From Aquimarina aggregata (GTDB lineage Bacteria; Bacteroidota; Bacteroidia; Flavobacteriales; Flavobacteriaceae), in NCBI RefSeq assembly GCF_001632745.1, contig NZ_LQRT01000002.1:186001-250000 (forward strand): 64,000 bases of DNA. The letters are read 5' to 3'. Positions 35,297 through 43,242 of the stretch are shown here, piece after piece; within the stretch, counting starts at the first letter, position 1; every line of letters starts with the position of its first letter. The notes under the pieces were generated by a model that saw only the letters and a list, made by a program, of their open reading frames with translations, ran no database searches and had not been told where the DNA came from. Both the position numbers and the translations under genes were made by a program.

Positions 35297-36223
35297 ATGA
35301 AATTATTAATCATAAAATTGGGTGTTTTCTTTACAATAAGTTTAGCTATTGTAACTTATGTATTGATGAATTATGGAGGTAATGTAGATTTTTTTTATGA
35401 GAAGTTTACTACCCCAAAAACGAATTCGATGATTATAGGGGATTCTAGAAGTTTTCAAGGGATTCATCCAGAAGTTATAGATAAATATTTTGAAGGTAAA
35501 GGCTTCGATCTACCCATGCTAAATTACAGTTTTACTATAGGGCAAGCTATTATGGGACCTTTATATAATGCTAGTATTTTTGCCAAACTAAAAGATTCAT
35601 CATCTAAAAATGGGATTTTTATTATTTCTATTACTCCAGAAATGCTGACTTCTCATAAAGATTATGACAATGAAAAAGGAGAGTTTAGAGAAGAAGGACA
35701 ACCGCCACATAATATGAAATTTGTAGATGTTAATCCAAATTATGAATATTTAATAAAAAACTTAACTTTTTTTCATTTTAAAGGAGCATTTAAAAAGAAA
35801 ACGACAGTATATAAAAATGGAAGATTAGAAGAATCTAACTTACCAGAAAATGAAGAGGTCTTCAAACTTTGGAAAAAAAATCAAATAGATTTGTTTTTAG
35901 AAGATTCTAAAGATTTAAAATTATCCAATACAAGAATTAAAGGTTTAGGAGATTTGATAACGGGCTTAAAAGAAAGAGGAAATGTATTTTTAATTCGAAT
36001 GCCAATTAGCAAAGAGTTTTTAAGTAACGAGGATAAATACTATCCTAGATTTGGACATATTGTAGATTCTATTGCCGATACAAAGAAGATTGAGTATATC
36101 GATTTTAATTCTATTGGTAAAGAATATAACACTTATGATGGGCATCATATTGATAAGTTTGCAGGTAAAGAATTTACTAAAGCATTGTGTGATTTAATAC
36201 TTAATTCTGTAAAATTAAAATGA
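35297..36223 (+). CDS. DltD-like SGNH acyltransferase partner (pair 2)
   Basis: 308 aa from the chosen ATG, which is 4 nt after the MBOAT stop; the frame is open further upstream inside the MBOAT gene, but only the downstream Met gives a normal membrane anchor (LLIIKLGVFFTISLAIVTYV). The extracytoplasmic domain has MIIGDSRSFQG with nucleophile Ser50 and a C-terminal YDGHHID (Asp281, His284). It would take the acyl group from Tyr478 of the MBOAT and transfer it to the polysaccharide. Fourth gene of the Dlt-like cassette. Confidence 0.8.
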   Translation: MKLLIIKLGVFFTISLAIVTYVLMNYGGNVDFFYEKFTTPKTNSMIIGDSRSFQGIHPEVIDKYFEGKGFDLPMLNYSFTIGQAIMGPLYNASIFAKLKDSSSKNGIFIISITPEMLTSHKDYDNEKGEFREEGQPPHNMKFVDVNPNYEYLIKNLTFFHFKGAFKKKTTVYKNGRLEESNLPENEEVFKLWKKNQIDLFLEDSKDLKLSNTRIKGLGDLITGLKERGNVFLIRMPISKEFLSNEDKYYPRFGHIVDSIADTKKIEYIDFNSIGKEYNTYDGHHIDKFAGKEFTKALCDLILNSVKLK

Positions 36224-36263
36224 GACGTTTCTATTCTATTGTATTAATAAAAAAAAGTAGCGT

Positions 36264-37361
36264 ATGGGATCTTTAATATCACCACAAATGTATTATCCGG
36301 TGTATATTAATTTATGCCTATTTTTAGTCCTCTTTACGTTGTTGCATACAAGGGTTTTAAGTATTAATGATAACAAAAACCTTGCATTCATAAATGTATC
36401 GGGATATATATTGCTGATTTCTTTGATATTGTATATTGGTCAAAGGCCTATAAGTATGGCGTTTGGTGATATGATGAATTATATTGTCACTTTTGATGGA
36501 TATCGTTATGGTGCAGAAATACCAAAAGTAAATGATTATGGTTGGCATTTGTTTATGAAGACATTAGCCACTATCGTTACTCCGCATACATTTTTTACTA
36601 TTGTTTGTTTTATATACATATTTCCTATGTATAAGATATCCAAAAGTTTATTTGATAAATATTGGTATTACTCGTTTATTTTGTTCGTTGTTTCTTTTTC
36701 TTTTTGGACTTACTCTGTAAATGGTATGCGTAACGGAGCAGCTACTTCTATATTTTTATGGGGGTTATGCTATCGAAAAAATAAGGTGGTAATGGCATTA
36801 TTCTTTTTGTGGGCCACAGTATTTCATAAGACATTATATCTTCCAATTTTTGCATTTATTCTAACCTATTTTTATAATAACCCTAAGGTGCTTTTTAAAG
36901 GGTGGCTTTTTTGTATCCCGGCATCTTTAATATTAGGGGGGATTTTTATTTCTCTTTTTGCTTCTCTTGGTTTTGGAGGCGATGATAGACTTTCTGGATA
37001 CCTTACTTCACAAGCAGAAGCAGGTACCTTTGCTAGTACCGGTTTTAGGTGGGACTTTTTATTTTATAGTTCCTTTCCAATATTTGCAGGTTGGTATTTT
37101 ATATATAAAAAGCAATTTAAAGATCCTTTTTACTTTCAACTTTTAAATACGTACTTGATTTGTAATGGCTTTTGGGTTCTGGTAATTCGAGCTAATTATT
37201 CAAATAGGTTTGCATATCTATCGTGGTTTATGATGTCATTAGTTATAATTTACCCCTTTCTTAAGCAACGATTTTTTAAAAACCAACATTTTATAATAGG
37301 CTTGGTAATGCTAGTTTATTTTTCATTCACCTATTTCATGTACTATTTATATTGGGGATAA
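36264..37361 (+). CDS. EpsG-family polysaccharide polymerase (Wzy-like)
   Basis: 365 aa, about nine to ten membrane helices. The EpsG pattern is seen in the early GDMMNYIVTFDGYRYG after the first helices, the central SFWTYSVNGMRNGAATSIFLWGL (conserved Arg-Asn), and a late aromatic-rich region SNRFAYLSWF. EpsG proteins join lipid-linked repeats on the outer face of the inner membrane. It is the only polymerase candidate in the window, so it should pair with the flippase at 27692. Confidence 0.85.
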   Translation: MGSLISPQMYYPVYINLCLFLVLFTLLHTRVLSINDNKNLAFINVSGYILLISLILYIGQRPISMAFGDMMNYIVTFDGYRYGAEIPKVNDYGWHLFMKTLATIVTPHTFFTIVCFIYIFPMYKISKSLFDKYWYYSFILFVVSFSFWTYSVNGMRNGAATSIFLWGLCYRKNKVVMALFFLWATVFHKTLYLPIFAFILTYFYNNPKVLFKGWLFCIPASLILGGIFISLFASLGFGGDDRLSGYLTSQAEAGTFASTGFRWDFLFYSSFPIFAGWYFIYKKQFKDPFYFQLLNTYLICNGFWVLVIRANYSNRFAYLSWFMMSLVIIYPFLKQRFFKNQHFIIGLVMLVYFSFTYFMYYLYWG

Positions 37362-37382
37362 TAACTAACTAAATAACTAAAA

Positions 37383-38273
37383 ATGAAAACACTAACGGTT
37401 TTTACGCCAACTTATAATAGAGCTTATTGCTTACATAAATGCTATGAAAGCCTAGTTCAACAATCAAATCAGGATTTTCTTTGGTTGATTATAGATGATG
37501 GATCCGGAGATAACACAAAAGAACTTGTTGAGTCATGGATAAAAGATAACAAAATAGCTATTCAATATCATTATCAAGAAAATTTAGGAATGCATGGAGG
37601 GCATAATGCAGCATATAGACTTATAGAGACACCACTTAATGTTTGTATAGATAGTGACGATAGCATAGCAGAAGGTGCAGTTCAAAAAATATTAGATTCA
37701 TGGCAGCTTATAAAAGATGAACCTAAGTTTGCAGGTTTAGTTGCGTTAGATGAAGATCAGGATGGGAAATTGATTGGGACAAAAATTCCTGAACATATTA
37801 AAGAAACAACCCTATATGATCTTTATAACACTCATGGAGTCTTGGGTGATAAAAAATTAGTATATAAAACCGAAGTGGTTAAGCAGTACCCTGCTTACCC
37901 AATTTTTGAAGGAGAACGTTTTGTGCCACTTGGATATCTTTATCAGCTAATTGATCAAGACTATAAATTGCTGCCTCTTAACGAAGTTTTATGTGTTGTA
38001 GAGTATATGACAGACGGTTCTAGTATGAATATGTTAAAACAATATAGACGTCATCCAAGGGGGTTTGCTTTTTCTAGAAAGAGTAGAATGAAATTGGCTA
38101 AGAATTTTAAAGATAAATTTAAAAATGCGATTCATTACGTTTCTAGCTCAATGTTTATCAAAAATGGCTTGTTTTTTAAAGAATCTCCAAAGAAATTTAT
38201 AACATTTTTAGCCATTCCTTTTGGAATAGCATTGAATTTGTACATCAGATATAAAACAAAAGGTGAATTTTAA
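37383..38273 (+). CDS. Glycosyltransferase family 2
   Basis: 296 aa. GT-A motifs: LTVFTPTYNRAYCL, LIIDDGSGDNT and CIDSDDSIAEGAV, followed by a region typical of the GT2 subgroup found in capsule loci (LYDLYNTHGVLGDKKLVYKTEV). A C-terminal hydrophobic stretch (about 270-290) may anchor it at the membrane. The stop shares one base with the start of the next GT4 gene (TAATG). Confidence 0.92.
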   Translation: MKTLTVFTPTYNRAYCLHKCYESLVQQSNQDFLWLIIDDGSGDNTKELVESWIKDNKIAIQYHYQENLGMHGGHNAAYRLIETPLNVCIDSDDSIAEGAVQKILDSWQLIKDEPKFAGLVALDEDQDGKLIGTKIPEHIKETTLYDLYNTHGVLGDKKLVYKTEVVKQYPAYPIFEGERFVPLGYLYQLIDQDYKLLPLNEVLCVVEYMTDGSSMNMLKQYRRHPRGFAFSRKSRMKLAKNFKDKFKNAIHYVSSSMFIKNGLFFKESPKKFITFLAIPFGIALNLYIRYKTKGEF

Positions 38274-39412
38274 TGGGGATGATCAGAATACTACAAGTTT
38301 TTACAGTAATGAATCGGGGAGGTGCAGAGTCCATGATCATGAACTATTATCGAAAAATAGATAGAAGTAAAATTCAATTTGATTTTTTAGTACATAGAAA
38401 AGAAAAAGCAGCATTCGATGACGAGATCGAAAGTCTTGGGGGTAAAATATACAGATTCGATCCTATAAGTCCTTTTTTTCCAAAAAAGTATTATAACGAA
38501 TTGAGAGCATTTTTTAAAGTACATCCAGAATATGATATAGTACATTCTCATTTAAATACTTTTAGTAGCTTTCCTTTAAAAATCGCTAAAGAATTTGAAG
38601 TGTCCTGTCGGATTGCTCACGCCCATATTGCAATTGACAAAGTTTCTTTGGCAACACTCTTATCGTCAAAAGAAAATTTTAAAGAGACTATTAAAAAACT
38701 AGTTAAACTTCAATTGAAAAAGAAGGTTAAAAATCATGCTACACATCTTTTTTCTTGCGGAGATAAAGCAGGTAATTGGTTGTTTGATAATGCTTCATTT
38801 ACGACAATGAACAATGCCATAGATACAGAAAAGTTTAGGTATAATGAATCTTTAGAAAGTAAATATAAAAAAGAGTTTGATTTACAAAACGATTTGGTTT
38901 TGGGGCATGTAGGGCGTTTTGTTAGTCAAAAAAACCATGCATTTTTATTAGATGTTTTTGCTGACTTGCTGAAAGTGAAACCTGATGTTAGTTTGGTTTT
39001 AATTGGTGATGGTCCTTTAAGAGCATCAATGGAAAACATGGCAAAAAACCTTAAAATCGAACACAAAATTCATTTTTTAGGTGTTCGCACCGATATTCCC
39101 GAATTATGCCAAATGCTAGATGTATTTGTTTTTCCTTCATTTTATGAAGGACTACCTGTAACTTTGATAGAGGCACAAGCTGCTGGTTTAAAGATATTAG
39201 CTTCTAATACGATAACTAAAGAAGTACATTTAACAGATAATATCAAATTTCTGCCAATAGATGATACTACAAAACAATGGGTAGATCAAATAGTTAAAAT
39301 AAAAACATTTAAAAAAGAGGACCAAGTACAAAAAATTATTGACGGTGATTATGATATCATCTCAAATACAAAAAAAATTGAAGAGTTTTATTTCCAACAA
39401 ATAGCCAACTAA
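38273..39412 (+). CDS. Glycosyltransferase family 4
   Basis: 379 aa. The N-terminus ILQVFTVMNRGGAESMIMNYYRKIDRSK is characteristic of a GT4 group common in exopolysaccharide loci (EpsF-like). The C-terminal domain shows LGHVGRFVSQKNHAFLL, LIGDGPLR and the donor motif PSFYEGLPVTLIEAQAAG. The start codon overlaps the previous stop by one base. A second ATG lies two codons in. Donor and linkage are unknown. Confidence 0.92.
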   Translation: MGMIRILQVFTVMNRGGAESMIMNYYRKIDRSKIQFDFLVHRKEKAAFDDEIESLGGKIYRFDPISPFFPKKYYNELRAFFKVHPEYDIVHSHLNTFSSFPLKIAKEFEVSCRIAHAHIAIDKVSLATLLSSKENFKETIKKLVKLQLKKKVKNHATHLFSCGDKAGNWLFDNASFTTMNNAIDTEKFRYNESLESKYKKEFDLQNDLVLGHVGRFVSQKNHAFLLDVFADLLKVKPDVSLVLIGDGPLRASMENMAKNLKIEHKIHFLGVRTDIPELCQMLDVFVFPSFYEGLPVTLIEAQAAGLKILASNTITKEVHLTDNIKFLPIDDTTKQWVDQIVKIKTFKKEDQVQKIIDGDYDIISNTKKIEEFYFQQIAN

Positions 39413-39414
39413 TT

Positions 39415-40818
39415 ATGGGAAAATTTCAAGAGAAGGTCTATAATAATTTACCATACCCTTTTAAGTTTGTATTGCTTAACATTAAAGCATTTCAGAACAC
39501 AAAACAACGATATACTAAAGAATTTCATGCTTTTTTAGAAGAATATATTGCATTATGGAATGCCGATTCAGAAGTAATTAAGAATTATCAGAAAGAAAGA
39601 TTAGTTGTTTTGTTATCCGAGGCGTATGAACATTCTGCTTGGTATAGCGAAAAAATGAAAGAATTAGGAATAACCTTGAAGACTATTCAGGAAAATCCAC
39701 ATGAAGCTCTTGCTAAAATGCCTATTCTTAAAAAATCAGAAAGAAAAACAAATGCCGATAAAATAGTAAATACAGGCAGAAATACTGATGGGGTTGGATA
39801 TACTAGTGGCACATCAGGTTCACCCACAATAAATTATCTTGATTCTGAATCCATAAATCGCTCTTTTGCTTTATGGAGAAGGTTTCATAAAGCAATAGGG
39901 TTAGATACCCAAAAAGTGAGACAAGTGCGTTTTTCAGGAAGACTAATGGTACGCCCTGATGCTAAAAAACCACCTTTTTGGGTGTATAATTATTTTGAAC
40001 GTCAGTTGCTAATGTCCACATATCACTTAACAGATAATAATTTGGGACATTACGTTAAAAAATTGAATTCGTTTAAACCAATATTGCTAGATGGTTACCC
40101 ATCTGCAATTTATATATTAAGTAGGTATATAAATCAAAACGATCTTAAATTAAGTTTTACACCCAAAGCAATTGCCGTAACCGCAGAGACATTGTATGAT
40201 TATCAAAGATTAGAAATTGAAAAGGCATTTAATTGCCATGTTTTTAATCAATATGCATCTAGTGAAGGTAGTCCGTTTATAACAGAATGTGTAGAAGGTA
40301 ATTTGCATCTTAATTTAGATTCGGGTGTTTTTGAATTTATAAACACAAAAGGAGAAACAGCAAAAGCAGGAGAAGTTGCGCAATTAGTAGTTACTAGTTT
40401 TACAAACCTTAAGACACCTTTAATTAGATATAATATAGAAGATACAGTTTTGTTATCAGAAAATAATAAGAAATGTACTTGTGGTTGTGAAATGCCAATA
40501 ATCGAAAAACTAACAGGACGTGAAGACGATATTCTTTGGACCGAAGAAAAAGGATATGTGGGTAGAATGGATACTGCTTATAAGGGGTTAGAAGGGATTG
40601 TAAAAAGTCAGATTATTCAAGAAAGCCCAAAAGAAATAATTGTTAATCTAATTGCCGATCAACAATTCGATGATATTATGAAAAAAAACCTTGTTCATAA
40701 TTTAAAAACAAGACTTGGTGAAAATATATTGTACAAGATCAATACGGTAGAAGATATTCCTCTTGGACCTAATGGTAAATTTGATGCTGTAAAAAGGAAT
40801 TTTAAAATAGAATTATAG
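39415..40818 (+). CDS. PaaK/CapK-like adenylate-forming enzyme
   Basis: 467 aa. It belongs to the phenylacetate-CoA-ligase/coenzyme-F390-synthetase-like group: P-loop YTSGTSGSPT (about 128-137), NQYASSEGSPFITEC (A5 equivalent), TSFTNLKTPLIRYNIEDTV, a CTCGCEMPIIEKLTGREDD segment and C-terminal NGKFDAVKR. Proteins of this type are frequent in capsule loci as CapK, with unproven function, presumably activating a carboxylic acid for amide or ester decoration of a sugar. It starts 2 nt after a GT4 and lies 7 nt before an MBOAT gene. A related gene is at 47918. Confidence 0.85.
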   Translation: MGKFQEKVYNNLPYPFKFVLLNIKAFQNTKQRYTKEFHAFLEEYIALWNADSEVIKNYQKERLVVLLSEAYEHSAWYSEKMKELGITLKTIQENPHEALAKMPILKKSERKTNADKIVNTGRNTDGVGYTSGTSGSPTINYLDSESINRSFALWRRFHKAIGLDTQKVRQVRFSGRLMVRPDAKKPPFWVYNYFERQLLMSTYHLTDNNLGHYVKKLNSFKPILLDGYPSAIYILSRYINQNDLKLSFTPKAIAVTAETLYDYQRLEIEKAFNCHVFNQYASSEGSPFITECVEGNLHLNLDSGVFEFINTKGETAKAGEVAQLVVTSFTNLKTPLIRYNIEDTVLLSENNKKCTCGCEMPIIEKLTGREDDILWTEEKGYVGRMDTAYKGLEGIVKSQIIQESPKEIIVNLIADQQFDDIMKKNLVHNLKTRLGENILYKINTVEDIPLGPNGKFDAVKRNFKIEL

Positions 40819-40825
40819 ACATATT

Positions 40826-42238
40826 ATGCTTTTTAACTCCTTTGATTTCTTCTTCTTTCTACCAATTGTTTTTATACTGTATTGGTTTGTTGCCTATAAG
40901 AGTATAAAATTTCAAAATATAATATTACTGATAGCTAGTTATGTGTTTTATGGTTGGTGGGATTGGCGATTTTTATCATTGATTGCATTAAGCACTTTAA
41001 TAGATTATACAGCAGGGTTGAAGATACACGAATCTAAGGATTCCTCTACAAAAAAGAAATGGTTATGGTTAAGTATCATTTTTAATTTAGGGATGCTAGG
41101 TTTTTTTAAATACTATAATTTTTTCATTGATTCATGGATTGACCTTTGTGCGTCTTTAGGGTATGCCGTAGAAAGTAGCTGGACATTACAAGTGATCTTA
41201 CCGGTTGGTATTTCGTTCTATACTTTTCAGACGTTATCATACTCGATAGATATTTATAAAGGGAAATTAAAGCCGACTAGTAATTTTATTGCATTTGCAA
41301 CTTTTGTTTCATTTTTTCCTCAATTAGTTGCTGGACCTATTGAAAGAGCAACAAATCTTATACCTCAGTTTCTAACTACCAGAAAATTCACCTATAAAAC
41401 TTTCTCATACGGAATCAAACTAATGATATGGGGATTTTTCTTAAAATTGGTAGTGGCAGATAGAGCAGCTATTTATGTTAATGCCGTGTATAATAACATA
41501 GATAATCACGATGGTTTAAGTTTTATTGCAGCTACGGTATTGTTTGCTTTTCAGATTTATGGAGATTTTGCTGGATATTCTTTAATTGCTATAGGTACTT
41601 CTAAACTTTTTGGTTTTGATTTAATGACAAATTTTAAACGTCCTTATTTTTCGGCATCTGTAAGTGAGTTTTGGACTCGATGGCACATTTCATTATCAAC
41701 ATGGTTTAGAGATTATCTTTATATCCCACTAGGTGGAAATAGAGTTAAAAAACCAAGATGGTTATTTAATCTGTTTATTACCTTTTTAATAAGTGGTTTA
41801 TGGCATGGAGCAAACTGGACTTTTGTAGTATGGGGAGGGTTAAATGGAGTGTATCTTATTTTAGAAGTCCTATTCTTGAAAAAGAAGAGAAAAGGAATAT
41901 TAAATATAGGAATCACTTTTATCCTTATTAATTTTGCCTGGATATTTTTTAGAGCTAATACTATTAATGATGCATTCTTTATTATTAAAAGAATCTGTAC
42001 CGTTCCAGGTAGATTGTATATAGGAAGTGGTGATGATATCACAGCGTCTTTATATGCTACTCTTGCAATTGCTATTTTAGTTGTAATTGAAACGAAAAAA
42101 GAGTTTTTTAATACTGCTTTTTCAATTTCTAATAATAAATATGAATCGGTTCGATTATTTGGTTATGCGGTTTTAATCTATATGATATTGTATTTTGGGG
42201 TGTTTGGTAAAAGTCAATTTATTTACTTTCAATTTTAG
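40826..42238 (+). CDS. MBOAT acyltransferase with C-terminal FIYFQF (pair 3)
   Basis: 470 aa. AlgI-type features are complete: AGPIERATNLIPQF, WTRWHISLSTWFRDYLYIPLGGNR and His327 in SGLWHGANWTF. It terminates FIYFQF, with Tyr467 as the predicted acyl carrier. It follows the CapK-like ligase by 7 nt and precedes its SGNH partner by 3 nt. Whether it uses acetyl-CoA or a thioester produced with the CapK-like protein is open; the neighbourhood makes the second possibility worth noting. Confidence 0.92.
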   Translation: MLFNSFDFFFFLPIVFILYWFVAYKSIKFQNIILLIASYVFYGWWDWRFLSLIALSTLIDYTAGLKIHESKDSSTKKKWLWLSIIFNLGMLGFFKYYNFFIDSWIDLCASLGYAVESSWTLQVILPVGISFYTFQTLSYSIDIYKGKLKPTSNFIAFATFVSFFPQLVAGPIERATNLIPQFLTTRKFTYKTFSYGIKLMIWGFFLKLVVADRAAIYVNAVYNNIDNHDGLSFIAATVLFAFQIYGDFAGYSLIAIGTSKLFGFDLMTNFKRPYFSASVSEFWTRWHISLSTWFRDYLYIPLGGNRVKKPRWLFNLFITFLISGLWHGANWTFVVWGGLNGVYLILEVLFLKKKRKGILNIGITFILINFAWIFFRANTINDAFFIIKRICTVPGRLYIGSGDDITASLYATLAIAILVVIETKKEFFNTAFSISNNKYESVRLFGYAVLIYMILYFGVFGKSQFIYFQF

Positions 42239-42241
42239 AGT

Positions 42242-43159
42242 ATGGTCAAAAAAGAATATAAGTTATCATTGATCAAATTAGGTAAATTTCTTTTAATTTT
42301 TCTAATTGTTGATTTCGGATTGGGTATTGTTTCTAAACAATTATTTTTTAGTCAAGAAACAGGTAAATATGCAAGATCTATTCAGGCGGTTAAGAATACT
42401 AACGCACAAGTATTAATTTTTGGTAGCTCTCATGCACATCGACATTATGTTCCTGAAGTTTTTGAAAAAAACCTTAATAAAACGACCTATAATGCTGGAG
42501 CAGAAGGACAACAGTTACTGTATCATTTAGCAATGCAGCAAATGATTGTAAAGCGTGTTAAACCTGAAATAATTATTTTAAATATTGATGAAGATTTTCT
42601 GTATTACTCAAAAGAAGCGTATGATAGACTTAGCGATTTACACCCTTATTACTCGGATTATCGCCAAGAATTAAGACCTATTTTAGGGTTAGAGTCTAAG
42701 TTAGTTGATGTAAAGCTGTTTTTTAATGCATATCAAACTAATTCAACAATAATGCATGTTTTACGATATTTTGCTTCTCCTCAATTAGATTATCTCGGGT
42801 ATAGACCTTTATTTGGAAAGATTGAAAAGCATTCGAGTATAATAAATGAAACTAATAAAGAACAAGATCTTGATGATAACTTTGTGAACGCATTATACCA
42901 ATTTATTGCCACTGCTATTGATAATGATATAAAGTTAGTTTTTGTAACCTCTCCAAGATTAAATCAGGTAGATGATGTGAATAATGTTTCTTTTAATAAA
43001 ATCAAAAATATTGCTAAAGAAAAAGAAATTCCTTTAATCAATTATTTTAATCATAAAGAGTTTACTAATAAACTAGAATTGTTCCATGATCCATCACACC
43101 TTAATGATACTGGTGCTAGATTATTTTCAAGAGATGTGGCACTAAAAATCGTAAAATAA
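42242..43159 (+). CDS. SGNH-like acyltransferase partner of MBOAT (pair 3)
   Basis: 305 aa. There is an N-terminal membrane anchor (about 12-32) followed by LIFGSSHAHRHY, with the nucleophile probably Ser63. This GSS form of the block is also the form found in DltD. The C-terminal catalytic pair is in FHDPSHLNDTGARLF. It starts 3 nt after the MBOAT stop and is the last gene of the 26-kb rightward block; a strong terminator follows 26 nt later. The call depends on motif order and position next to the MBOAT. Confidence 0.8.
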   Translation: MVKKEYKLSLIKLGKFLLIFLIVDFGLGIVSKQLFFSQETGKYARSIQAVKNTNAQVLIFGSSHAHRHYVPEVFEKNLNKTTYNAGAEGQQLLYHLAMQQMIVKRVKPEIIILNIDEDFLYYSKEAYDRLSDLHPYYSDYRQELRPILGLESKLVDVKLFFNAYQTNSTIMHVLRYFASPQLDYLGYRPLFGKIEKHSSIINETNKEQDLDDNFVNALYQFIATAIDNDIKLVFVTSPRLNQVDDVNNVSFNKIKNIAKEKEIPLINYFNHKEFTNKLELFHDPSHLNDTGARLFSRDVALKIVK

Positions 43160-43184
43160 ATTACTTAATATCTTAGTAAAATGA

Positions 43185-43222
43185 AAAAGAAAAGGTCTGG
43201 TATAAACCAGACCTTTTCTTTT
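43185..43222. terminator. Strong bidirectional terminator ending polysaccharide block A
   Basis: A perfect 17-bp stem (43185-43201 with 43206-43222) surrounds a 4-nt ATAA loop; the arms begin and end with A/T runs (AAAAGAAAAGG and CCTTTTCTTTT), so it works in both directions. It lies between the last gene of block A and the opposing beta-helix lipoprotein gene. Confidence 0.95.
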
Positions 43223-43242
43223 AATAAAATTATACCTTATTA

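Noticed and set aside
41719..42042. 107-codon minus-strand frame inside the third MBOAT gene
   Set aside because: Shadow of the MBOAT coding frame; hydrophobic codons give long antisense frames. No start context or family.
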